A stretch of DNA of 64,000 nt. Origin: Saccharomyces mikatae IFO 1815 (Eukaryota > Ascomycota > Saccharomycetes > Saccharomycetales > Saccharomycetaceae). A program made the translations under genes and the position numbers. The stretch lies in the NCBI RefSeq assembly GCF_947241705.1, contig NC_079271.1:434001-498000 (forward strand). The letters are read 5' to 3'. Positions 38,400 through 48,388 of this stretch are shown one piece after another (position 1 is the first letter of the stretch; the number at the start of each line of letters is the position of its first letter). Below the pieces are notes generated by a model. It ran no database searches. It was not told where the DNA came from and saw only the letters and a program-made list of their open reading frames with translations.

Positions 38400-38961
38400 T
38401 TTCTCTATTACGCCCTTTTTTGTTAAACCTCTTTAAATGGAACTTTCTATCCATACTCATCAAGTTGTGTGTGATCTACACTTAAATAACCTATCATGCC
38501 GGGAGTTATCGTTATATACGAAACCAAATTGAACCTGCTTTATCAAATCAGTTGAGTGAGTATCGAATATCAGCTAGTTCAAAGAGAAAGCAAAGAATAT
38601 TATGAATATGAGAAAGGTAAGATTTATATAGAGAATGTTTCGAAGTGGTCTGATTTTCACCACAGTGGATCTGGTATGCATTTAACGAGAGTAATTAGCT
38701 AGTGTCAGATGACTTGACTACATGTTCACGCGTTCAAACGCGTGAGAGGCTTCAACTGAAAAAAAAGAGAGCAATACCGTTAAACATGTCGATTTGAGAC
38801 TTAACTAAGAAGTAAGTTTCCTGTCAAGTATATTTCTGTAATACCAGCATTCTCGAGCCAACTGCCTGACGAGAAGTATTTCTTTCTTTCATTATTTTTA
38901 TAGAGAACTTTATACTTTTGCAAACCTTGAGATAAGAAGAGACCAAAAAGTAAAGAAAAGA
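38400..38961. other. DSS4-RLF2 divergent promoter region
   Basis: 562 bases shared by two divergent genes. It contains the paired MCB palindrome at 38727-38744, nearer to RLF2. No additional gene. Confidence 0.6.
38727..38744. promoter_or_regulatory. Palindromic pair of MCB boxes upstream of RLF2
   Basis: Two ACGCGT hexamers, at 38728-38733 and 38738-38743, are parts of an inverted repeat with 9-base arms (TCACGCGTT and AACGCGTGA) around a 2-base centre. They lie about 220-235 bases before the RLF2 ATG. Paired MCB sites bind MBF (Mbp1/Swi6) and drive G1/S expression, which fits a replication-coupled nucleosome assembly gene. Confidence 0.75.
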
Positions 38962-40779
38962 ATGGAGCAACATCCTTTATCAATCCCTTTACAGGACGAT
39001 ACTAAAAAGAAGGGCATACTATCTTTTTTCCAAAACACAACCACTATAAAAGGCAATAAGGTGACGAAAAAAAAGGCAGATGTCATCACCTTAGATGACC
39101 CTAGCGAGGATTCCAATGGAGCTATGATGGACACCGCTGAGCAGAAAACCATAACAAGTGCCACTCAAGAATTTGCAGATGAAATGAGGGCAGGATCTGA
39201 GAAGGCCAATGCTGAAGACAACATATTGTGTTGCAACTCTTCATCCACCAAAGGTACAGAATATGATAAAAGCACATACAAACAGACACCTGGTGAAAAT
39301 TCATTGGCTATAAAGGCAAAAAGCAAAAGCTCTTCTCCATCCTCCAAGAGAGAACTTTCAATAATAAGGAAAGAACAAGCAAAACGGGAAAAAGAACTAA
39401 AGAAGCAACAGCGTGAGGAGGAGAAGCACAGAAAAGAGTTATTACGTCAGGAAGAGAAACGAAAAAAAGAGCAGAAGGCAGAAGAAGAGAGACAAAAGCG
39501 TGCTGAGCAGAAGAAGCAAAAGGAAGAGGAAAAACGCAAGAAGGAAGAAGAAAGATTAGAGGCCAAAAGAAGAAAAGAGGAGGAAAAACTGAAAAGAGAA
39601 GAGCAGATACGTTCAAAAGAAAAGGCTAAAGAAAGAGCACAATCTCGTATTGGTAATTTCTTTAAAAAGGTAAGCGATTTTAATACGCCTGTAGTTGAGA
39701 AGTCAGATTATGAGAAGTTTTTTCTGCCATTCTATGCCAAGGATGGCGTTAAGGTTAGTAATAAATGGCAACTAACAAAAGCGCAGCTGGATGATATCAA
39801 AAAAAAAATAGATGACGAATTATCGAATACGAAAGATGTAACCAATAGTGACGAGCTTAAAAGTTGGTTAAAGTCCCAAAAGGCACCTAAAGGACACAAA
39901 ATCAAATGTAAGGCTGTTGAAGTTTTACAAAAAATGACATTAAAGGAGAAAACAGACGATGAACTACAATATCTACTTGCACAAGTTCCGCATAAGTACA
40001 TAAAGTTTTACGAAAATGTGAGACCTCCCTATATTGGGACATACTCTGTGGATTTTACCTTACCAGTAAATGATCCATTTTCTACGGAAGGCACTGGATT
40101 TAATTATGATTACGATTCCGATGTCGAGTGGGTAAACGAAGAAGAAGAAGGTGAAGTGGACAACTTAGAAAGTGGTGAAGAGGAAGATGACGAAGATGAC
40201 GAAGACATTCCCAGCGCAGGAGAATTTGACGGATTTCTTGAGAGCGAAGAAAATAGTGATGTAGATGGTCCAACCAGTGCCAAGAGGAAATATGTAGGCC
40301 CTTTGATACCAACGATATGTTTGCAATCCGATTTTGAAAACTTATCAGAAGATAATAAATTATACTTACGACAGATTAAAGCCGAAGTGCTCATAGAAGC
40401 CGACGGGCCAATTGATCCTTTTAAGGAACCCGAAGCACTGACTGTGTCATCCAAAAGAAGTAATTCCGACTTACAAACACAAAAGTCTAGTCAGTCTCAA
40501 AGTCCGGAAAAGAAACAGAAAATAGTCATTACAAACCCTAAAGACTTACTTCAGCTTTTGGATGAGGTTCAAGACAGCACATTTTCTTTGGGTACTGTGA
40601 CTGAAATAGTACAAAAGAACCTGCCGCAATACAGTAAACAAACAATCAAAAACACTATAAAGGAACATGCCATAAGAGGTTCAGGAAAGGGTGATTTACC
40701 CCGTAAATGGGAAGTCAAAGATGTGCAAAACTGGGATAATCTCCGAGTCAATGCGAATACATTAACTTCGTCTTCGTGA
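38962..40779 (+). CDS. RLF2: CAF-1 large subunit Rlf2/Cac1
   Basis: 605 aa (606 in S. cerevisiae as I recall). It is the largest subunit of chromatin assembly factor 1, which puts H3-H4 on newly replicated DNA with PCNA. An N-terminal motif GILSFFQ (about residues 18-24) and a central RIGNFFKK (about 229-236) resemble PCNA-interacting sequences. Between them is the long, highly charged KER coiled coil (about 130-225) that binds DNA. A very acidic stretch (about 385-430) binds histones, and a C-terminal winged helix (about 520-600) binds DNA. It is followed by MCM4, another replication gene. Confidence 0.95.
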   Translation: MEQHPLSIPLQDDTKKKGILSFFQNTTTIKGNKVTKKKADVITLDDPSEDSNGAMMDTAEQKTITSATQEFADEMRAGSEKANAEDNILCCNSSSTKGTEYDKSTYKQTPGENSLAIKAKSKSSSPSSKRELSIIRKEQAKREKELKKQQREEEKHRKELLRQEEKRKKEQKAEEERQKRAEQKKQKEEEKRKKEEERLEAKRRKEEEKLKREEQIRSKEKAKERAQSRIGNFFKKVSDFNTPVVEKSDYEKFFLPFYAKDGVKVSNKWQLTKAQLDDIKKKIDDELSNTKDVTNSDELKSWLKSQKAPKGHKIKCKAVEVLQKMTLKEKTDDELQYLLAQVPHKYIKFYENVRPPYIGTYSVDFTLPVNDPFSTEGTGFNYDYDSDVEWVNEEEEGEVDNLESGEEEDDEDDEDIPSAGEFDGFLESEENSDVDGPTSAKRKYVGPLIPTICLQSDFENLSEDNKLYLRQIKAEVLIEADGPIDPFKEPEALTVSSKRSNSDLQTQKSSQSQSPEKKQKIVITNPKDLLQLLDEVQDSTFSLGTVTEIVQKNLPQYSKQTIKNTIKEHAIRGSGKGDLPRKWEVKDVQNWDNLRVNANTLTSSS

Positions 40780-41241
40780 CTCGAATAGATCTTAAGTATA
40801 TAAAAACGTACAGATAAACTGATTATTTATTGGTATACCTATACCTATTAAAAACGCCCAATACTATTTTCAATAGCCGAACCTTCTCAGACTTTCAAAA
40901 AATTCAACACTTCTCGCATTCAGTAAGGAAAGTTCCACACGAGCTTCATTAAATTACTCATTTCTGTCTCAATCAACTGCATATTTTACGTCTTGTGTCT
41001 TTTGGAACACTTCAAAAGCCTCTTTGTGAAAACGCTAACACTTGATTTACTCTTTCGGGAAATTCAATGATAGTTCGCGGCCTCGAAAATAGAAGAGAAA
41101 AAAAGACAACAAAAGCACTTCGCATTAACGCACTTAGTTTCTTTTAAGAATATCTTCAACGTTCAGTATAACGTCCAGATTGAATTTTCCTATTCGCCGG
41201 TAGATCCGAACGCAGAATTTTATTGAACTCAAGAACTCGAA
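40780..41241. other. RLF2-MCM4 intergenic region
   Basis: 462 bases: RLF2 3' end and MCM4 promoter. I looked for MCB and early-cell-cycle boxes and saw only partial matches (for example TTTCGGGAAA near 41058). Confidence 0.5.
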
Positions 41242-44043
41242 ATGTCTCATCAGCCTAGCTCACCAACAAGAGAGGATAACAGTTCCAGTTCTCCAGTTTT
41301 GCCAAATCCTGATTCTGTTCCACCGCAGCTTTCTTCCCCAGCTTTATTTTATAGTTCATCTTCATCACAAGGTGACACCTATGGTCGCAATAATAACCAG
41401 AACTCAAGTCAAGCGGATGGTAACATTAGAGCTGCTATAGGTTCTTCTCCACTAAATTTTCCATCTTCTTCCCAACGACAAACTTCTGATGCCTTCCGAT
41501 CTCAAAGTAGACAAAATAGAGTCCGTTCTTCTGCGAGTGCTTCCGGAAGATCTAGATATTATCAGGATTTGAGAAGCGATAGAGCAGCACCTACTTCTTC
41601 TTCTTCTTTAGGCGGTAATAGCCAAAACCGTATGCACATGAGAAGAAATGATATTCATACATCTGATCTATCTTCTCCACGAAGAATTGTTGACTTTGAC
41701 ACTAGATCTGGCGCTAATACAATGGCATCTACTTCTTCTTCGGCTCCTCCATCAGAAGCCAGTGAACCCTTGAGGATAATTTGGGGTACCAACGTCAGTA
41801 TCCAGGAATGTACAACTAATTTTCGTAATTTTTTGATGTCTTTCAAATACAAATTTCGTAAAATATTGGATGAGAGGGAAGAATTCATCAATAATACTAG
41901 CGACGAAGAGTTATACTACATTAAACAGCTTAATGAAATGAGAGAACTTGGCACTTCTAATTTAAACTTGGATTCTCGAAACCTGCTTGCTTTTAAGCAA
42001 ACGGAAGAGCTATACCACCAATTATTGAATTATCCTCAAGAGGTTATTTCTATTATGGACCAAACCATAAAGGACTGTATGGTTTCTTTGGTAATAGATA
42101 ACCATTTAGATTATGATTTGGATGAAATCGAGACTAAGTTTTATAAAGTAAGGCCTTATAATGTGGGCTCTTGTAAAGGCATGCGCGAACTTAATCCAAA
42201 TGATATTGATAAATTGATAAATCTAAAAGGTCTTGTCCTGAGATCGACTCCGGTTATCCCTGATATGAAAGTAGCGTTTTTCAAGTGTAATGTTTGTGAC
42301 CACACAATGGCAGTGGAAATTGATAGGGGTGTTATACAAGAACCTGCCAGGTGTGAACGTATTGATTGTAATGAACCTAATTCCATGTCTTTAATTCACA
42401 ACAGGTGTTCCTTTGCAGATAAACAAGTCATTAAGTTACAAGAAACACCAGATTTTGTGCCTGATGGACAAACTCCTCACTCCATATCATTATGTGTGTA
42501 CGACGAATTAGTGGATTCTTGTAGAGCGGGGGATCGTATCGAAGTGACTGGTACGTTCAGATCTGTCCCTATTAGAGCCAATTCAAGACAACGTGTTTTA
42601 AAATCGTTATATAAAACATATGTTGATGTGGTTCACGTTAAAAAAGTCTCAGATAAAAGGTTAGACGTTGACACTTCCACAATCGAACAAGAATTAATGC
42701 AGAACAAGCTGGATCATAGCGAGGTCACAGAAGTAAGACGAATTACTGATCAAGATTTAGCAAAAATTCATGAAGTTGCATCTAGAGAAGACTTGTACGG
42801 TTTGTTGGCACGATCTATTGCGCCAAGTATTTACGAGCTAGAAGACGTCAAGAAAGGTGTTTTGCTTCAGCTCTTTGGTGGTACCAATAAGACTTTCACA
42901 AAGGGTGGGCGTTATAGAGGTGATATAAATATTCTACTTTGTGGGGATCCTTCTACATCCAAATCGCAAATTTTGCAATATGTTCACAAAATTACTCCTC
43001 GTGGTGTGTATACTTCAGGAAAAGGGTCCTCTGCAGTTGGTCTGACTGCTTATATAACAAGAGATGTTGACACAAAACAACTTGTTTTAGAAAGTGGAGC
43101 ATTAGTCTTGTCTGATGGAGGTGTTTGTTGTATTGACGAGTTCGATAAAATGAGTGATTCTACAAGATCCGTTTTACATGAAGTAATGGAACAGCAGACT
43201 ATTTCTATCGCAAAAGCAGGAATTATAACAACACTTAATGCTAGAAGTTCTATTCTAGCCAGTGCTAACCCAATAGGGTCACGTTACAACCCAAACTTGC
43301 CTGTGACAGAAAATATTGATTTACCGCCTCCACTACTTTCAAGATTTGATCTGGTTTATCTCGTCCTTGATAAAGTTGACGAAAAAAATGACAGAGAACT
43401 AGCTAAACACTTAACAAATCTTTATTTGGAAGACAAACCTGAGCATGTGTCTCAGGATGATGTGCTACCAGTTGAATTTTTAACGATGTATATTAGTTAT
43501 GCAAAGGAGCACATACACCCAATAATAACTGAGGCCGCTAAAACGGAACTTGTTCGTGCTTATGTTGGAATGCGGAAAATGGGTGATGATTCGAGATCCG
43601 ACGAGAAGCGAATTACAGCCACCACAAGACAATTGGAAAGTATGATTCGTTTGGCTGAAGCGCATGCCAAGATGAAATTGAAAAGCGTCGTAGAACTGGA
43701 AGACGTCCAGGAAGCTGTAAGGCTGATCAGGTCAGCTATAAAGGATTATGCAACAGACCCCAAAACTGGTAAAATCGACATGAACTTAGTACAAACGGGG
43801 AAATCTGTTATTCAGAGAAAATTACAAGAAGATTTGTCAAGAGAAATTACAAACGTCCTGAAGGAACAAGCCTCAGACTCAATGACATTCAATGAGCTTA
43901 TGAAACAAATCAACGAACACTCCCAAGATAGGGTTGATTCTTCTGATATCCAAGAAGCTTTGTCAAGACTGCAACAAGAAGACAAGGTTATTGTTCTCGG
44001 TGAGGGCGTAAGGAGGTCAATTCGTCTGAACAATCGTGTCTGA
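41242..44043 (+). CDS. MCM4: Replicative helicase subunit Mcm4
   Basis: 933 aa, the S. cerevisiae length. It is one of the six MCM2-7 ATPase subunits of the CMG helicase. The N-terminal about 175 residues are Ser-rich and disordered (the DDK target region). A zinc site begins at CNVCDH (about 349-354) and continues CERIDC. The ATPase core has Walker A GDPSTSKS at 568-575, Walker B CIDEFDKM near 632, and the arginine finger LLSRFD near 700. A C-terminal winged helix ends the protein. All motifs are intact. Confidence 0.98.
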   Translation: MSHQPSSPTREDNSSSSPVLPNPDSVPPQLSSPALFYSSSSSQGDTYGRNNNQNSSQADGNIRAAIGSSPLNFPSSSQRQTSDAFRSQSRQNRVRSSASASGRSRYYQDLRSDRAAPTSSSSLGGNSQNRMHMRRNDIHTSDLSSPRRIVDFDTRSGANTMASTSSSAPPSEASEPLRIIWGTNVSIQECTTNFRNFLMSFKYKFRKILDEREEFINNTSDEELYYIKQLNEMRELGTSNLNLDSRNLLAFKQTEELYHQLLNYPQEVISIMDQTIKDCMVSLVIDNHLDYDLDEIETKFYKVRPYNVGSCKGMRELNPNDIDKLINLKGLVLRSTPVIPDMKVAFFKCNVCDHTMAVEIDRGVIQEPARCERIDCNEPNSMSLIHNRCSFADKQVIKLQETPDFVPDGQTPHSISLCVYDELVDSCRAGDRIEVTGTFRSVPIRANSRQRVLKSLYKTYVDVVHVKKVSDKRLDVDTSTIEQELMQNKLDHSEVTEVRRITDQDLAKIHEVASREDLYGLLARSIAPSIYELEDVKKGVLLQLFGGTNKTFTKGGRYRGDINILLCGDPSTSKSQILQYVHKITPRGVYTSGKGSSAVGLTAYITRDVDTKQLVLESGALVLSDGGVCCIDEFDKMSDSTRSVLHEVMEQQTISIAKAGIITTLNARSSILASANPIGSRYNPNLPVTENIDLPPPLLSRFDLVYLVLDKVDEKNDRELAKHLTNLYLEDKPEHVSQDDVLPVEFLTMYISYAKEHIHPIITEAAKTELVRAYVGMRKMGDDSRSDEKRITATTRQLESMIRLAEAHAKMKLKSVVELEDVQEAVRLIRSAIKDYATDPKTGKIDMNLVQTGKSVIQRKLQEDLSREITNVLKEQASDSMTFNELMKQINEHSQDRVDSSDIQEALSRLQQEDKVIVLGEGVRRSIRLNNRV

Positions 44044-44343
44044 CGCTTTCTTACTTTTAGATAAAAAATAAATACTAAACGTTTATGGCGCACCTGTATA
44101 TTTTGCATCCTTATGCCTTGTAACATTATTTAATACTGTATCCTCGACTTTAATGGGCGGCTTTTTTCTTATTTCTGATTGGCCGAATAAAAAACTGCTT
44201 AACGCACTAGATTTATCCCGAAGGATGATTTCATTTAAAGACCGAAAAAAGAAAGTAAAAGAACTATTGAGCTCACTGCTTCAGACCAACTTAAAAAGAC
44301 AAATTAGTCGGTAACCATCCTTCAGAACATCACACAATTCATT
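44044..44343. other. MCM4-ATP20 intergenic region
   Basis: 300 bases with the MCM4 terminator region and ATP20 promoter. Nothing further recognised. Confidence 0.5.
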
Positions 44344-44691
44344 ATGCTAAGCAGAATCCAAAACTATGCAAGCAGGCTAGTTTCTAAAGCGAATCTTTTA
44401 TCATCAAGGGCCTTATACTATGGTAAAATCGGCGCTGAGATTTCAAAGGAGATTTACTTAAAAGAGGGTCTCCAACCACCAACCGTTGCCCAGTTCAAAT
44501 CAGTGTATTCAAACCTTTATAAGCAAGGCCTTAACCTTGCCTTGAAACCTACAGAAGTTTTATCATGCTTGAAGAACCTTCAAAAGAACGAGCTGTTAAA
44601 GTATGGTGCATATGGTGTTCAGTTGATAGGATTTTATTCCATTGGTGAAGTGATTGGTAGGAGAAAATTGGTAGGATATAAGCATCATTGA
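44344..44691 (+). CDS. ATP20: F1Fo ATP synthase subunit g (Atp20)
   Basis: 115 aa, the S. cerevisiae length. Subunit g sits in the inner mitochondrial membrane and is needed for ATP synthase dimers, which shape cristae. The first part (MLSRIQNYASRLVSKANLLS) is basic. A C-terminal hydrophobic helix around 93-108 (YGVQLIGFYSIGEVIG) carries the GxxxG-type surface expected for dimer contacts. The family segment EGLQPPTVAQFKSVYSNLY is intact. Confidence 0.95.
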   Translation: MLSRIQNYASRLVSKANLLSSRALYYGKIGAEISKEIYLKEGLQPPTVAQFKSVYSNLYKQGLNLALKPTEVLSCLKNLQKNELLKYGAYGVQLIGFYSIGEVIGRRKLVGYKHH

Positions 44692-45153
44692 GCTATTTAA
44701 TTTTATCTATTCGGGGAACCCTTGTATATTCATTAATTAAAAATGTAAGTCGACGTAAAAGGAGAACAAAAGTAGATAAAGAATATATATTCATTTCAAT
44801 TCTATTTTTATTTCTTTTCATGACATATAAAAAAATAGAAGGCGGTACTATATTGTCTTGCGTTAGCTTCTTATTGTAACTTGACTGTTAAAAAAGGCAA
44901 GAGAACATTTCTGAAAAAGGGCATTAGGTTCAGGCGTTAAACATGGCTTTAAAGGGTAGAAAAGAAACTTACATTAATAACTTTTTTTATTATATTTCAA
45001 AAATTACATATTTGATGTATCATAATGAAATCCTGATGTAACCTATTTCGAGATTTTAAGAAGGAATTTTCTACCTTTCTAAAAACATGCATACCATTTT
45101 GAAAACTATAATAGGCAAAAATACATATACAGAGAGACCGATAAAGAGAGCTT
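44692..45153. other. ATP20-AGC1 convergent 3' region
   Basis: 462 AT-rich bases between convergent stops, holding both 3' ends. A 63-codon frame at 44688-44879 looks like chance. Confidence 0.5.
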
Positions 45154-47862
45154 TTACTTGTTAATATCTCTTAAATGCTCTTGAAAGTTTTTATAAACTG
45201 AAGGATCAAATCTAGAGAAGTTATTATCCAAATCAATGAACGTTTTCGCAATTTGACAACTTTTATAGTAATAATTAGCATGCTTTCTATCCCCGGAATA
45301 AAACTTTTGCTGTGGGAGCTCATCCTTGTTATCAGTTGTGAGTTTATCACTGGATGTGTCATCATCTATACAAAATCTCTTATTATCCCCTCTGTCTCTC
45401 ATTTTGTTATCAGGGGAGGGAATAAAGCCTTTGAACAATTCATAAGCAGCTAAAGTGAACCCAAATTGGGGAGAGCTCCTCAGGACACGTGCCCCACCAC
45501 CTTTGAAAAAGCTTTTGAAGTTTTCTTCCTTCAAAATAGTGCGGATAGCATGGAAAATACCATTGTACTTTGTCTCACCTTTTCGGGGATCTATCTGTAA
45601 CCTTGTTTTTATCACATCGAAAGGTGTAGTTAAAAAAGCTGCCGGCATACCAGCAATGGCACCGGCAGTTAAAAGCTCCCATGTTTTCAGTCGATTTCTT
45701 TTCGTTTTATCATTCGGATCAAAATCGAAAAGGTCTTTTTTCAGATGTGCATACGTGGGGAAATAAATGGCAGAGAATGGAACATCCCTCATCAAACAAG
45801 CCGCTACACCATTGTACAGACCTTTCAGTCTTAATTTTTTGACAATTTGTACTGCAGTTTCATTAGCTTGCTGTATGTTTTCACCAACGTACTCAGATTG
45901 AACTTGTAACCTGATTTTCACAATTTCTAACGGATTAGTAAATATGACCTGGCATGCACCTGCCGAAGCACCTGAAATAATTTCAGGCAAAAGACTTAGC
46001 TTGCCATTTTTATCTGTTAATCTATTTCTCATAAAATCATTGACAGTTAATTTGATCGCTTTTTCAGGAGCAACTCCTATTAACTGTGGACCTAGACCAG
46101 AGTAAAGACCTTTTATTCCTTCACGCGACACAATCTTCAACAGACAATCAATTGAATTTTTATATTGGGCTAAAGATCTTTGGGCTTGCATTCTTGTTTT
46201 TATGAAGTCTATTGGGTAAACAACAGTTGCACCAATACAACCTGCAATTGAACCCAAAGAGAAATTGTATAGCGAATCGAAAATTGGATAAAAGTAATAA
46301 TTAATATACAACGACTCATTTTGATTTTTTTGCAATTCCATTTGGTGAACTAAGTCATTCAAGTAATTTGGATTTAAAATCTTCATAAAATCTTCAATTG
46401 TTAAATCAGAACGCATGGTTGCTTTATCCTTTTTGCCTCCAAATACGGACTCAAACAAACCAGTGCTTGCCCTGGAGGCTCTTTTAACCCCAGAATCCTG
46501 ATCAAACCCATCCAAAAGATCATGGTAATAGTCATTGAAACTCTCTAAATTTTTTCTTGATTTGCTTACCCCATGCAAGTACTCATTATGAATGAAGGAA
46601 TCAATATCTGAGTCATAATGATGATCATTTAAAAGCTCATTATCTCGATCTTTATTTTTTTTTCTTAATCTCCTGTTTTCCTTTGAATTTGCAACAATGG
46701 AAAACAGCAAATTAATTTGGGAGGGAGAGAACTCAACAATATTGTTTACTTTGTTATACTGGGTATTCAAAACTGTCATAAAATCATTTTTTGTAACTAT
46801 TTGTTCTCTAACATCTTGCTCAGTCAAACTATTATCAGTAACATACTTATAAAGTATCTGATTCAGAAGATCAAAATTTTGGAACAAATAAAATACATCC
46901 TTGAATACATTGTATGGAATAGAATTATTGTCCGCCTTTAATAATTCGGTGTTTGATAGATTCAGAGAGGAAAAAATATCCGCAGACACTCTGTGGGAAT
47001 AAAATAGTCTTAGAAGATAGATGAGCTGATTCTTACTCAGAGCTAAACGATGTCCTTGGGAGTCCATTTGTGCTAGCCTGTCAAAGCCTATGAATATTTT
47101 TTCATTTTTAAGATCGTTCTGTAAAATAGTAACTAGCGAATTCAAACTCAAAAATTCTTCATTTTCATGGTAACATTTGTAAAACTTCAAAAATTGAAAG
47201 TTATCCCAGTCAAGTAGCAACTTGTTATCTTTAACAAAATTATCATCAACAGATTCGTGCAACAAACGGATAGTATCTTTGAATTGGTCTAAATTTAAAA
47301 GAAGCTCATCGAAGCTTAAAAATCTGTTGCCATAATTTATTGATTTAATTCGATCGTCTGCAGCTTTTAAATTGAATGACGAACTGCCGAGTTCTTTTTT
47401 TTGTTTGGCTTTAAAGTTTTCTACATCAAACTTTCTAAAAAATTCATATAGAATAATGAGATGATAATTATCATATTCTAGTAGGTTATTGAAATAGAAC
47501 CAATCATTTAAAGTTAAATATCCCTTGTTTTGTTCATCTATAGCAAAAAATATACACCCGAACGCGTTTTTAGGTACTTGGTTTAAGTTGAATGAATGAT
47601 CCGTGAACTTGGGATATATTGTCTTTGAGTTTGAAATTAATTCAATGAAATCATCGTATGTTAAAATTAGTTCGCCTATAGGTTTATCCGTCTCGAGTTT
47701 TTGATTTGCTGCTTTAAGCGCACCTCCATTGTCTATGGGCATGTCTACTATACCATTACCAAATCTAATGGGTTTACCTTCGTCTGTCAGGACACTTGCA
47801 AAATATCTGAATACTTCTAATTGCTGTTTTTTCTTTCCACTATTCGAATTGATTTGTTCCAT
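45154..47862 (-). CDS. AGC1: Mitochondrial aspartate-glutamate carrier Agc1
   Basis: 902 aa, equal to remembered S. cerevisiae Agc1. It exchanges aspartate for glutamate and can import glutamate, and feeds the malate-aspartate NADH shuttle. A long N-terminal half (1-500) is related to the EF-hand regions of animal carriers, but I see no canonical calcium loops. The carrier domain (about 530-820) has three repeats with [20 protein letters not shown] and [11 protein letters not shown] hydrophilic tail of about 80 residues follows, longer than in animal homologues. Confidence 0.95.
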   Translation of the reverse strand: MEQINSNSGKKKQQLEVFRYFASVLTDEGKPIRFGNGIVDMPIDNGGALKAANQKLETDKPIGELILTYDDFIELISNSKTIYPKFTDHSFNLNQVPKNAFGCIFFAIDEQNKGYLTLNDWFYFNNLLEYDNYHLIILYEFFRKFDVENFKAKQKKELGSSSFNLKAADDRIKSINYGNRFLSFDELLLNLDQFKDTIRLLHESVDDNFVKDNKLLLDWDNFQFLKFYKCYHENEEFLSLNSLVTILQNDLKNEKIFIGFDRLAQMDSQGHRLALSKNQLIYLLRLFYSHRVSADIFSSLNLSNTELLKADNNSIPYNVFKDVFYLFQNFDLLNQILYKYVTDNSLTEQDVREQIVTKNDFMTVLNTQYNKVNNIVEFSPSQINLLFSIVANSKENRRLRKKNKDRDNELLNDHHYDSDIDSFIHNEYLHGVSKSRKNLESFNDYYHDLLDGFDQDSGVKRASRASTGLFESVFGGKKDKATMRSDLTIEDFMKILNPNYLNDLVHQMELQKNQNESLYINYYFYPIFDSLYNFSLGSIAGCIGATVVYPIDFIKTRMQAQRSLAQYKNSIDCLLKIVSREGIKGLYSGLGPQLIGVAPEKAIKLTVNDFMRNRLTDKNGKLSLLPEIISGASAGACQVIFTNPLEIVKIRLQVQSEYVGENIQQANETAVQIVKKLRLKGLYNGVAACLMRDVPFSAIYFPTYAHLKKDLFDFDPNDKTKRNRLKTWELLTAGAIAGMPAAFLTTPFDVIKTRLQIDPRKGETKYNGIFHAIRTILKEENFKSFFKGGGARVLRSSPQFGFTLAAYELFKGFIPSPDNKMRDRGDNKRFCIDDDTSSDKLTTDNKDELPQQKFYSGDRKHANYYYKSCQIAKTFIDLDNNFSRFDPSVYKNFQEHLRDINK

Positions 47863-48388
47863 AATAAAATAATAATTGTTTAAGATCGGTTACAAAGCTG
47901 CATACTTTCAAACTGAAGTATGAATTTTGAGTACTTTTCCAATGAAATATAATCCACAAGGGAAGGTATTAAGCTATATCGAGAATTATAAAAAATGCGA
48001 GGTCTTAATTAAGCTTGAAAGTCGGTGAAATTAAAGGTCAAATCTTAACATATAATAAACAGATTCGTCTTGAGGTGTTTGTGTGCGTTTTAATGTTTAT
48101 TCTTTCTGCTTGAATGTCGATTGAATTTAAGATTCCATATAGGTTTCGAGACATTTTTTCAACATACCCGCAGTGCTCCCCTAAATCGATTCTACTGAAA
48201 TTTTCATAACTGCTTGCTTTGGAATGGCCAATAAAGAAAGTTCATTCTTCCATGTAAAAATGTGAATGTAGGTCCTAAAAACCGCTAGTTTTATTTAACA
48301 TTTTTGGAACTGATACTTTGCAGAGGCGTTTATGACTATTTCGTTATTTAACAATAAATATGATATTTACCAATATAAAGAATATAAA
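47863..48388. other. AGC1 promoter / SDD4 3' region
   Basis: 526 bases between two minus-strand genes; AT-rich, no gene or repeat recognised. Confidence 0.5.
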
